DNA from: Posidonia oceanica
Taxonomy: Eukaryota > Streptophyta > Magnoliopsida > Alismatales > Posidoniaceae
Length of the DNA stretch: 64,000 bases
Assembly (NCBI GenBank): GCA_037176725.1
Contig: JAZBRS010000039.1
Coordinates: forward strand, 21,488,001 to 21,552,000
Reading direction: 5' to 3'
Below are positions 11,033 to 21,472 of this stretch, one piece after another. The first letter of the stretch is position 1, and every line of letters begins with the position of its first letter. The position numbers and the translations under genes were made by a program. The notes under the pieces were generated by a model. The model was not told the origin of the DNA, did not search any database, and saw only the letters and a program-made list of their open reading frames with translations.

Positions 11033-12953
11033 GCATTGTCCTCGCTGAACCAGTGTGGCAGGATAGACCGGTTGGGTGGTGGTGGTGATCTGTAGAGTGG
11101 GTGGTGTCCTAGGTGCAGATCCATAAACTACCTGATTCGATCCAGGCTGACCGGCGCAGCAGGGGATCCAATAAATGCAACGGCAGGCTTGGGAGGATCC
11201 CTCCTCCTGGAGTGGTTGTTGTTGTTGCCATTGTTGTTGTTGCTGCTGCTGCTACCGTTGTTGTGGATGGGAGCGGTGGCCTACCGGGCGAATGCGGTGA
11301 GCGTGGGAAAGAAACCACTGTGAAGCGAGCCTTCCATACGGGTGTTGGCCCGAATCAAAGATGCAAATGTCGTGACAGGTTGGATGCTGAGCAGAGCCCC
11401 AGTTGATGGTTGCGTACCTCGGATGATTATCTCGATAGACTCCTTATCAGAGGGCCTATCACGAACTTGCGAGACGAGGGCACGCTAGTGGCCGACGTAC
11501 TCCCCAAACGGCTCATTGGGCTTCTGCCTGGTGGCGACCAGATCCTCCCACTTTGGGATCAGGTCGAGGTTAAATGAATACTGTTCCAGGAATGCCTAGC
11601 TGAGGTCGTCCCAAGTCCTGATGGTGGACATGTCAAGTGAGGTGAACCACTTGAGGGCCGGACCAGTAACACTTTTCTGAAACAGGCAGATTAGTAGCCT
11701 CTCATCAGCCTAGAGCTGAGTGAGGTCACCGTAATAGGCCTGCAGATGGGAAATGGGGCAGCCTTTCTCTATTGTACTTGTCAAAGTCCGGGATTCGGAA
11801 GTTTGAGGGGGAGTATCACCTCTGGGAAGTAGCAGAGGTCCTGGAACTAGAAAGACTAGCGTTCACCGCCCTGCACTAAACGTAGTGCTCTCTCCAGATC
11901 ACCCATCCTAGTGAGGAGAGCATCTGGTGTCATTGCCGGCTGAAATGGCGCAGCTTGGACGGGGTTCGCGTACGCTGTGTGGGTCGCACCTATGTGCTCC
12001 TTCGGATCCACCATCGCGTTGCCTGGTGATGCGACATGATGGCCAGCGTACCCGTGCGAGAGTGAGTGGTGCTGTGGAATGCATGCTGGAGCCTGAATCT
12101 ACTGATGCACTGGATAAGGGAAAGCAGAATGCTGTGTAGTGATGGGAGAAGAGTGCAGGAGCAACAACTGCTGCACTGGTATGATGCCAGGCAGCGGGCT
12201 TAGGGGGTACTGTGCTCTTGTCATCCCAAGGGACTGACCACTAGAGGCTGGAGTGAAATGTTGTGCCATGTAAGGTGTGTGCACAAGAGGCAGTGATGAT
12301 GCCCCCATCGTCGGAGCAGTGAGTAGCTGAGGCGATGGCAGAGGCGAAGGTGTTGTGGGAAATGGCTAAAACTATGGGGGAGGCTGCAGAGGGACCTCAA
12401 GAGTGAACAGGGGAGTAGTTGAAGTGGGCTGGAGGGAAAGAGCCATGCCCTGCATTCTCAGGGCAAGAGCCATCAGATACTGTGCCTACATGGCACGGTT
12501 CCCGTCAGCGGGAAGGCTGAAGGGCAGGGTCAACAAGGAACCAGATGCCAGAAGTGGCGAGGATATAGACTATCCAAGAGGCAGAGAACCTATCATAGAG
12601 GAGGCTACCGTAGGGTGTGTGTTAAAAGCAACGTAGCCCTGGGAATGAGGAGTTAGGGGTGCCTCCGGAGCACAGGTGGCGGTCACCGTGACAGACTCGG
12701 CGACAGGCTCTAGGTGGGTGACCCAACGCCTGAAAGTAAATAGAGGCTCCCCATGCGCCTGAAAGTGGTTTGCATGGGGAGAGAGGGGAACAGTAGGAGT
12801 TAAAGTGAGAGAGGGGGAGACCAAAAGAGGGATCTCCTCCATGGAAGCAGAGGGCAAAGGCACACTGGTGTGCTGGGCCATAGCTGACTGTGAACGAGTA
12901 AGAATCGGACTACGGTAAGGAGCAAAAGGACGACGTCTAGGACGAGCTATCAT
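11033..12953 (-). pseudogene. gag: Element C gag, N-terminal and capsid part, broken
   Basis: The frame starts at ATG 12953 (MIARPRRRPF) with a second candidate ATG at 12881 (MAQ), the position of the MAQ start shared with A and B. A Pro/Ser/Ala-rich N-terminal region is followed by the gag core. On the minus strand between about 11710 and 11440 I can read TGPALKWFTSLDM, LEQYSFNLDLIPK and EPFGEYVG, the same signatures as in A and B. An Asn/Ser-rich linker encoded by short trinucleotide runs lies near 11210-11270. Several in-frame stops break the gene. It is cut at 11033 by D, and the knuckle part lies at 1000-1542. Confidence 0.8.
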
Positions 12954-14013
12954 CGAAAATGACGAATAAGTTGGGAAAGGACGGTCGAGAAGAACGTCGC
13001 AACAGGGATGTGAGCAAAGGAACAAATTCGAGCTCCGGCTAAGGAACTCGCTCACTGACCTGTGCAACAAACACAACAAATAGGTGTTAGAACCTGGAAA
13101 CAAGGTGCAAATGTTTTTTAATGGTAGCATGAATGGCACGTATGCAAATGGATGCTTTCTAGTATGCGCCGTCTCACTAATCTAGTGTGTCCTGGTAGGT
13201 TGTCTACTCTAGACTCTCACAAGGTGTACGGGTCTCCGACTCGGTCAGAAATAAGGCTCCCGTCTAAATCCTGGCCAAAGCTCAAGTAGTGACGGGTGGT
13301 GCGTTAGGAGCCTCGACCCTGCCAAAGCATGGGCTGTACCCTCTACTAACACTGACACGACTCCGGACAAGGGGGGACAAACCGACCAACTTGTCCCACA
13401 CCAAAGCAATGGAACAAGAGACTAGACCTATCCTTCTCAGACTAATAGGTGGACTCAAGGATGAGAAGATGCATGCCCTATATGATCATTCATGCAAATG
13501 TGATTAGAGTCTTTTACTTGTATGTTTTATTAACGAATGGGGATAAGAAGTTAGTGTATGGCACTAGTAAGCCTAAACATTCTTTTTACTTGCATTTTTT
13601 AATTAAACCAAGGAGGAAACAATAACGTCTCTAGTTGTCTATAGGATTAATGCAAGAAAGGGAAAGAAACACTCAAATATGGCAATCATACATCACACAT
13701 CACTTCAAAAGGCATGCTTATGGCATGTGCTAGTGTTGTGTCTCATGATCAGTGAAATAAAAAGACATACAACACATCAAAAGGCATATACAAGCATGGC
13801 ATGTGCATGTGTAGTGACATAACATGTAAGTGTAGAAGTAAACATCCACCATACAAAAGGCATGTAATATAACAACAAGCAAGCAATTAAGGCATGAACA
13901 AGCAAGGAAAAGCAAAGAAATGCGGAAAGCCAAGCAAACACTATAAAAGAGAAGAGCAACAAAAGCAAGCCGCACAAGCGGAAAAGCGGGAAAACAAAAG
14001 CCGAAGTCTAGTA
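12954..14013 (-). other. Element C leader, non-coding, with conserved block
   Basis: The part at about 13150-13510 matches the leaders of A (about 51070-51420) and B (about 58160-58520), including the shared strings CTCTACTAACAC and GGGGGGACA. The rest (13680-14010) has degenerate repeats of AAAAGGCATG with GGCATGTGC, also present in the leaders of A and B. No coding frame is supported. Confidence 0.7.
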
Positions 14014-14031
14014 TCCCCAGCAGAGTCACCA
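14014..14031 (-). other. Element C primer-binding site
   Basis: The minus strand reads TGGTGACTCTGCTGGGGA, one base from the LTR edge. It differs at one position from the PBS of element A. PBSs of this type have been reported for Ogre elements as complementary to tRNA-Arg (from memory). Confidence 0.85.
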
Positions 14032-14032
14032 C

Positions 14033-14676
14033 TTTCCTCTGACCGTCTCGTTAACGCGGCCCATGCTGCCAAAGCTCGCACACGCCGGCCGATGAGGGGG
14101 GCCACGGCTAATGGTGGATCCGAGGAGAACTCGAGTCGAGGAAACACTGGAAAATAGCGAGAATCAAAGGGAAAAGAAATGGAAAACGAAGTCACCACCT
14201 AGTCTATTTGTAAATCGGGAGACGAGGAAAACCAGATGTGGAAAACAAATAAAAGGAATGCAAACATGTAAATCTGACTCGAGTAAACGCGACACATGGT
14301 CACTGCGGTCCAGAGAAAGGGCAAGGACTCTTGTTACGCATGGGGAAGGGATTAGGCACCCTCGATGCGCCCGAGAGAGTCGGTCTTTCTAACGTCATTC
14401 CGCTCAATTGTGTGGCTCATGTAGGCATCAAATGCCAAGTGGTATGCCATGGAGGCAATATGATCATTCCATGCAATAGTATGAGAAGCAAACAAGTGCA
14501 AATAAATTATGATAAATGTCAAGGAATCAATGGTGACTACTAAAACATGCTCTGGAACCAACAATGGTAAAGGGGAAACCAAGATACAAACAAAACAAGG
14601 CAAGGGGCAGATGCTCTGTCTACTATCCAAGTCCCTGTAAGAAACGCAAGAGGCCAACACGAGACTGTTACGCGAG
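14033..14676 (-). repeat. Element C 5' LTR, first 644 bp, cut by E
   Basis: The sequence follows the PBS and shows the family order: a variant of AAAGCTCGC near 14073, GGATCCGAGG near 14116, a PBS-like GTCACCACC near 14191, and the GGCAAGGACTC...TTAGGCACCC block at about 14320-14390. Its outer edge reads TTTCCTCTGACC rather than the TGTAG seen in the other LTRs, so the terminus is mutated or divergent. E is inserted at 14677. Confidence 0.7.
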
Positions 14677-14849
14677 TGTAGTAAACCTGAAAATCGGTGC
14701 ATCAATGCACGATGCCAGAGCTCGCGTGCACTGACTGAAATTAGGTCACTATTAGCGGTAGATCCGAGGAAGGAAACTCTACTCGGACATGCCGAAAAAA
14801 GAGGAAAAAAGTAAGATAAGACAAAATCAGAGTCGCCACCGTGTCTATT
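14677..14849 (-). mobile_element. Element E LTR, left fragment (outer 173 bp)
   Basis: It starts TGTAGTAAACC and has the family signature GGATCCGAGG-like AGATCCGAGG and CAGAGTCGCCACC (14828-14840), and is interrupted by B after GTGTCTATT. The LTR resumes at 61702. The bases before it are GCGAG; the partner target site would lie beyond the window. Confidence 0.8.
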
Positions 14850-17800
14850 TGTAGTAATCCTGAATTCTGATCGTCCATGCACGATACCAAAGCTCGCGTG
14901 CACCGATCAAAATAGTCTCACTATATGGGGCAAGATCCGAGGGAAGAAACTCGACTCGGAAATGCTAGTAAAAAGAAAAGAAAAGAAATGATAAGACAAA
15001 TCAGAGTCGCCACCAGGTCTATTGAATTGGAAGACAAGGAAAACCAAGGGTAAAGCATGAAAAGACATGCAAAACCAGATGCAAAGAGGGGGCAAAGGGA
15101 TGCAATGCTAAGCTATGCTATGACTCATGCCTAGGATAAAGGAAAGGTCGATGCGAGCCAACAGAAAGGGCAAGGACTCCTGTTACGCAGGGGGAAGGTG
15201 TTAGGCACCCCCGATACGTGCGAGAGTTGGTCTTTCTTAGGCAATCTCACGCTAATGTAGGGAAATGCTAGCCTAATGCCTAAATGCAATGAATGTCTAC
15301 CTGCTATGCATGGGAAATAAACGTGCTATCTATGTGCTCAGCCGCACTGCTAGTGTTCCGAACTGGGCTGACCCTGGTCGTGTGAACTCCTAGGCAGTAA
15401 GCATCATAGCCCTAATGTAGATGCAGGCAATAAAACAAAACTAAAAGGAAAACCAGGCAATGCAAGTGACATGCAAGAGATAAACCAAAGTGGGCGCGGA
15501 AATGGTGTGAAAGCATGGAAAATGATACAAGGCACGGAAAACGAGGCGAAAGCAGGGTGCAAACCAAAATCGAGGTTGGGCAACATGCATGGGGGTAGCA
15601 GTAGGTATTAGAAGCAATAAAACACGGAAAACGGCAAATGAAATCAAGATCAGCGTTTTAAAACCAAGTCAAGCCAACTGCAAGCGTTGGACGCTGGCAA
15701 CAGCAGCGTCCAACGTTGGACGCTGCCACTGCTGGCGTCCAACACCTGCTGGAGGCTGACAGCATGCAAGTTTTGAAAAAAAGATGCATTCTAGCTATAT
15801 GGATGCAGTACAGATGCAGAAATGCAGCTAGATGGGTGCATGGCATGCAAGACTAACCTGACAGAGGATCAGAAGAGGAATGAGGGCAAGGGACAAGCTA
15901 GGATCAAGGATCAAAGCCAGCAGGTTGTTGGACGCCCATGGGCATGGCGTCCAACGTTAGATGCCAGAGAGATAGGCGTCCAACACAGGCTAGAGAGAAA
16001 CAAAAGAAAAAAGCAAACAAAAGACAAATAAAAAATGGGAACATGCATTTGGGCTACTGGAGATAAGCACAGACTGAGCATACAAGCATAGGAGGCATAA
16101 GAAACCAAAAAACATTACCTGTAGCATGTGCCAAGCTAGAGGCACAACCAAGACGTTGGACACGAGCTGTGCCGGCGTCCAATGTTGGACGCCTGGACCA
16201 GCAGCGTACAACACCCTAGGAGGCACAAACAGAAGAGCTAGCATGGAAAAATAGCATAAGATTTATGGAAGCCATGGAATAATTGCAAAGAAAGCTAAGC
16301 ATGCATGGTAAACGTAGAAGTCATGTAAACAAGCAAGATCAGAGCATTATGCAAGCTAAAAATGAAACAGAGGAGCAAGGTCGTTAGACGCTGGAGACAG
16401 CAGCGTCCAACGTTGGACACTGAAGCCTCTGGCGTCCAATGACTGCAGCATGCAAACCCACCTGTGCTAAGGGGGAGCTCAGCTCTAAACCCCACCTATG
16501 TGCATGCAAGCTACCAAAGACATGCCAGAGCAAATATAAACATTCATAGCAAGCATGCAAATCAAGGATGGCAAGAAAGGAAGAACATGCAAGGGAATAA
16601 AGGATAAAAAGACTAAAAGAAATAACATGCAAGTTAAGAGGAGGCTAACAATCCTAAGCATGGTTGCCATAGAGGCCAAGCATCACTAAGCGTACACAGA
16701 TCATGCATAGACATCAAAAATAGGCATGGTACAAGCATGGCAACAAGATAAGATCAACAGGCATGTTGGATGCTGGATGAACCAGCGTCCAACGTTGGAC
16801 ACGGCTCACCCAAGCGTCCAACGCAGGCAAACATCAAGATGACTTAAGGCATGCAAAGAAGATTCAAAACATGGTCAAAACAAAAAGCAAACATGGCATA
16901 GCATCAGAAAACGAGTAAAGGAGGCATGCAACATGGATTCACAGAAGAACAAACAATAGCAAAGCATGGAAAGCATTAGAACAAGAGCAAAGTAAAACAA
17001 GGTGTTGGACGCTGGCCTAAGCCGTGTCCAACGTTGGACGCACCAGCTGGTGCGTCCAACTGGTGCGTCCAACACACTGAACTTCGCTTCAGTCAAGCGA
17101 GGCCGCCAAATCGATTGAAAACTCAAGGAAAGCTTGCTAATGAGCAAGAGTGGATGACCACAAGCATGGTGGTATGCTTGGTGCCAAGAATAGGCGAGTG
17201 GATTGCTCCACCCACCTCCTCCTCCTCATCGCTGGAAAACCAAGCGATGGAGGGGTGTGTGTTGTGCTAAAGTGCGTGGAAAGCATGGGAAAACATTCAC
17301 ACTAGCATGCATGGGCCTAAGGGATAGAAAACCAACCTTTTGGCGGCCTGGAGCAGTGGTTCAACCTTTGTCACCGGTGCTGCGGAAGTTGCGGCAGAGC
17401 CAACTCCGGTGAGGTCGCGCGAGCTGCTGGAAGCACCGGAGAGGGCGGCGAATGGTCGAGGACGGAGATGGATACTTCATCTGCGATCTGGAGTCGTCGA
17501 ATTCCCTCTCTCGCAAGTGTGGTGACTGCTGGCAAGGGCGGATGGAGGGTGTTTTGTTGCTGTGGTGCATGGGTTCAAGTGCATAGCAGCAGCTTTGGTA
17601 GGCGAATTGCAGGCGTTTGCAGGTGGTGTCAAGGCTTCTGAGTGTGTAGGGTGCTCGAGGAATGTCAGGAGTGTGGCAGGGGCTTGTCAGATGGCCGGCG
17701 AGGTCGCAGCGGTGGCTGACACAGGCAATCAATGACTGTGAGGGAGGAGAGAGTGGAATTCGGGCTGAGATGGAAATGATGGGTTGCAAGGGTAGTAACT

Positions 17801-18246
17801 CATCCTTGGAAGGTAGTGGATGACCTGGAGGGCAAGAGGGGACAGGTAGTAAGTGCGGGTGGGCGGTGGATTGGACGGGAGGTGAGCTGGAGGGGGCGGA
17901 ACAGCTGCTGCTGCAAATGAGCCGGTGGACGCTGGAGTAGGAGGCGTCCAACATTGGATGCTAGCACAGGACGCGTCCAATGTTGGACACTAGCATAGGG
18001 CGCGTCCAACATTGGATGCTGCCTATTCCAGTGTACAACACATCCAGTTGGCAAAAGCTGTAAATGGGCTTGGGCTTGGGCTCAAAAGGTTTAAAAAGAT
18101 GTACAAAGGGCTTGGGGTTTAGGTGAGGTTTAGGCAAGGTTTTGGGGTAGAAATGGGTTAGAAAAAAGGGAGTGCCATTCCAGAGTCCACACGAGCCTGC
18201 GAGAGAAAACAACCGACTTCCAGGTTGTCAGAATGGGGTGTCTATA
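14850..18246 (-). repeat. Element B 3' LTR (3,397 bp)
   Basis: Plus-strand termini are TGTAGTAATCC and GGGGTGTCTATA (the last CA mutated to TA). Compared with the right copy it keeps 741 bp (16765-17505) that the other has lost. It contains the family PBS-like motif (15002-15014), the TTAGGCACCC block near 15200, and seven clusters of GTTGGACGC hairpins. Between the clusters I see no coding signal. Confidence 0.92.
15686..18043. repeat. Dispersed 29-bp hairpin units in the 3' LTR of B
   Basis: The units have the form GTTGGACGC-N11-GCGTCCAAC (29 bp, 9-bp stem) and are placed back to back, so each junction gives GCGTCCAACGTTGGACGC. Pairs lie at 15686-15743, 15927-15984, 16155-16213, 16383-16440, 16765-16822 and 17004-17073 (the last with a partial third). 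A run of four lies at 17925-18043. Most pair starts are 228-241 bp apart. Several stems carry single changes, mostly C/T. Confidence 0.9.
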
Positions 18247-18309
18247 GATGCCCCTCCGTGAGCGAGGTCAAGCGTAGCGAGACCACTGCTCAAGGTAGAC
18301 AAGACACCC
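18236..18309 (-). other. Element B PPT and enclosing inverted repeat
   Basis: The minus-strand PPT GCTCACGGAGGGGCATC abuts the LTR at 18247. GGGTGTC (18236-18242, LTR end) is matched by GACACCC (18303-18309), and GTCTA at the LTR end by TAGAC (18296-18300). The same layout occurs in element A with different bases. Confidence 0.75.
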
Positions 18310-18686
18310 TACCTGACGCCAGCAGCAGCGCAAATCACTATTGGCGTGAGTCACTTATCTGGCTGATGCATTGGAAATCATGACTCAGAGCCACAATGCA
18401 GATGCGAATGCTGATGCTAATGCAATGCATGCCGATGCAGCTATTTACCATGCAATGCTGTTAGTAAAAGAATGTGGTGCTGATGCAGAAGGGATGCAAA
18501 GAAAGTTGCAATACAATGTATGGGTTTGGCGATTAGTCCGAGCCCACAAAAGGGACGCCTGACAAGACTGACGGGGTTGGCATCCGAGCAGTTAGGGTTG
18601 CTAGCACAACAAGCAAAAAGGGGTAGACAATTGGATGGCTGTCGACCGAGCAGTTAGGGCTACCAGCCTGTATGGGAAACAGAAGC

Positions 18687-19859
18687 AGCTTGTCCTCGCC
18701 CAAGGAAACAAACAAGAAAGAGAAAGGGGGAAGGCAAGTGTGGGCATTGTCCGCACGGAGCGAAGCCACGCAAGGGCTGATCCTCGCAATAGGATACAAG
18801 GTAGGACTCCGAGCATACAAGGTCCGAGAAGAGCTTGTCCTCACCTGAGGAAGCAAGCAAGAAAAGAAAAGGGGTAGGCAAGCATGGGCATCGTCCGCAC
18901 AGAGCAAGGCCACGCAAGGGCTGATCCTCGCACGAGGATACAGGGTAGGACTCCGAGCATACGGGGTCCGAGAAGAGCTTGTCCTCGCCCGAGGAAGCAA
19001 GCAAGAAAAGAAAGGGGGTAGGCAAGCGTGGGCATCGTCCGCACAGAGCGAGGCCACGCAAGGGCTGATCCTTGCATGAGGATACAGGGCAGGACTCTGA
19101 GCATACGGGGTCCGAGAAGAGCTTGTCCTCGCCCGAGGAAGCAAGCAAGAAAAGAAAGGGGGTTGGCAAGCATGGGCATCGTTCGCACAGAGCAAGGCCA
19201 CGCAAGGGCTGATCCTCGCACGAGGATACAGGGCAGGACTCCGAGCATACGGGGTCCGAGAGGAGCTTGTCCTTGCCCGAGGAAGCAAGCAAGAAAAGAA
19301 AAGGGGTAGGCAAGCGTAGGCATCGTCCGCACAGAGCGAGGCCATGCAAGGGCTGATCCCTGCACGAGTATACAGGGCAGGACTCCGAGCATACGGGGTC
19401 CGAGAAGAGCTTGTCCTCACCCGAGGAAGCAAGCAAGAAAAGAAAGGAGGCAGGCAAGTGTGGGCATCGTCCGCACGGAGCGAAGCCACGCAAGGGCTAA
19501 TCCTTGCATGAGGATACAAGGTAGGACTCCGAGTATACAGGGTCCGAGAAGAGCTTGTCCTCGCCTGAGGAAGCAAGCTGGAAAAGAAAGGGGCAGGTAA
19601 GCATGGGCATCGTCCGCACAGAGCGAAACCACGCAAGGGCTGATCCTCACACGAGGATATAGGGCAAAACTCTGAGCATACGGGGTCCGAGAAGAACTTG
19701 TCCTCGCCCAAGGAAGCAAGCAAGAAAAGAAAGGGGGCAGGCAAGTGTGGGCATCGTCCGTACGGAGTGAAGCCATGCAAGAGCTGATCCTCGCACGAGG
19801 ATACAGGGTAAAATTCTGAGCATACGGGGTTCGAGAAGAGCTTGTCCTCGCCCGAGGAA
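18687..19859. repeat. 144-bp tandem array, PPT-proximal region of B
   Basis: GAGCTTGTCC recurs at 18831, 18975, 19119, 19263, 19407, 19551, 19694 (as GAACTTGTCC) and 19838: a period of 144 bp with one of 143. Each unit contains two hairpins, CTTGTCCTCG..CGAGGAAGCAAG and ATCCTCG-CA-CGAGGAT. The period is a multiple of three and free of stops in several frames, so it yields long open frames on both strands that I do not regard as genes. Confidence 0.92.
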
Positions 19860-20890
19860 GCAAGCGTGGTCTCCATGCAGACGGAAATAGCAAAGGCTTG
19901 TCCTCGCCTGAGGAAGCAAGCGGGGGATTCCACGCGGACGGAATCCGAAGGGGGCTTGTCTTCACCCGAGGAAGCCAGCAGCAGTCTGATCCTCGCCCGA
20001 AGGGACAAACAGGGGACTTCGTCCACACGGAGTGAAGTCACCCAGGGGGCTTGTCCCCAGCTGGGGAAACAAGCAGGCTTGATCCTCGCCCAAGGAAACA
20101 GGAGGGACTTCGTCTACCCGGAGTGAAGTCGCAGGGGACTTGTCCTCGTGAGAGGAAGCAAGCAAGAAAAGGAAAAAGACTTGTCCTCGCCCAAGGAAAC
20201 AAGCAGGAGGGGAAGAAGAAAGAGGCTTGTCCTCGCCCAAGGAAGCAAGCGAGCGGGACTCCATCCGCACGGAGCGGAGTCACGTGAAAAGAAAAAAGGC
20301 TTGTCCTCGCTCGAGGAAGCAAGCAAGAAAGGAAAAAGGCTTGTCCTCGCCTGAGGAAGCAAGCAGGAAAGGAAAGGAGGAGGGCAAGCGTGGGCATCAT
20401 CTGCACGAAATGAAGCCACGCAAGGGCTGATCCTCGCCCGAGGATACAGGGAAGGACTCCGAGCATACGGGGTCCGAGAAGAGCTTGTCCTCACCCGAGG
20501 AAGCAGGGAGCGTATACGCTTATCCTCGATCGAGGAATAAGCGAGCCTGATCCTCGCCCGAGGAAACAGGGAAACTCCAACCACGTAGAGCTGCGCAAGG
20601 CTTGTCCTCGCCCGAGGAAGCAAGCGGGTCTGATCCTTGCACGAGGAAACAGACAGGGGCTCTGTCCATACAGAGCCAAGTAGGGCTTGTCCTCGCTCGA
20701 GGAAACAAGCAGGCGGGACTCCGTCCGCACGGAGCGGAGTCACGTGAAAAGGCTTGTCCTCGCTTGAGGAAGCAAGCAAAAAGGAAAAAGGCTTGTCCTC
20801 GCCCGAGGAAGCAAGTGGAAAGGAAAAAGGCTTGTCCTCGCCTGAGAAAGAAAGCGGGCGGGACTCCGTCCGCACGAAGCAGAGTCACGC
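19860..20890. repeat. Degenerate hairpin repeats continuing the 144-bp array
   Basis: The CTTGTCCTCGCCCGAGGAAGCAAGC hairpin recurs every 30-60 bp, separated by purine-rich spacers or by GGACTCCGTCCGCACGGAGC-like units that are themselves inverted repeats. One further 144-bp-type unit ends at about 20490. No coding frame is supported. Confidence 0.85.
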
Positions 20891-20938
20891 AAAAGAAAAA
20901 AGGAGAGGGAGCAATACTAGAGGGCAGCTAAAAAGATG

Positions 20939-20966
20939 CCCCTGGTATCAGGGATGATACTAGGGG
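20939..20966. repeat. Hairpin CCCCTGGTATCA / TGATACTAGGGG in B
   Basis: A 12-bp stem with one mismatch and a 4-nt loop, preceded by AAAAGATG. The same element occurs twice in element A (46547-46573 and 46731-46757). A second partial copy with CTCCTAGTATCA follows just downstream. The rest of 20967-21472 shows nothing recognisable. Confidence 0.85.
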
Positions 20967-21472
20967 ACAGTCGGAGCACTCCTAGTATCAAAAGTAAGGA
21001 AAACGCAGACAAAACTAACGCGTTTGCCAAACGAGCAGTTGGGGATGCTAGCCCGGAGCGATCCGGGCAAAGGCAGTTGCGGCGATGCATGGGTCTACAG
21101 AGGTTCTTGCGTGCATGTTGACTGTAGGGGGAGCTTTGCTGCAACTCCCTTGCTGAGGCTGTGGGTTGCATGGTGCTTGTGGGGGGAACTGCTCTAGATC
21201 TCTTGCAGGGTTGCTTTAGGTTGCTTGCATGGGCTAATGCTCTGAAGTGCTTGATGCAGGTCCTGTAACATCCTGGTAGGAACAGATATGCAATAGGCAA
21301 GGCACACAACACAAACAAATGGCGTGAAACATCTTTGTATTGAGTGAATATCTAGTTACACGCCTCTGGTAGGCCAAAAGGATACAGCATGATTCAAAAG
21401 GGCTATACAAACAAACAACTGCACAGATGCCTAGTCAAGTTGGACCTTCTTCGCTTTGCAGGAGTCGGGGAA

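Larger units (their letters stand above)
1..14676 (-). mobile_element. Element C: outermost Tat/Ogre-like LTR retrotransposon, partial, interrupted by D and E
   Basis: All recognisable parts read on the minus strand: a protease remnant at the left edge, gag at about 1.0-1.54 kb and 11.03-12.95 kb, a non-coding leader, a primer-binding site at 14014-14031 and the start of the 5' LTR at 14033. D splits the gag gene between 1542 and 11033, and E enters the LTR at 14677. The pol half and the 3' LTR would lie left of the window. Gag, protease and leader match element B closely enough to align by eye, so C and B are related families. C must be the oldest layer, since it hosts D and E and, through E, also B, S, A and F. 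Confidence 0.85.

Noticed and set aside
18533..20041. 502-codon minus-strand open frame rich in Cys, Ser and Leu
   Set aside because: It is the translation of the 144-bp array, whose length is a multiple of three; equally long frames exist in other phases and on the other strand.
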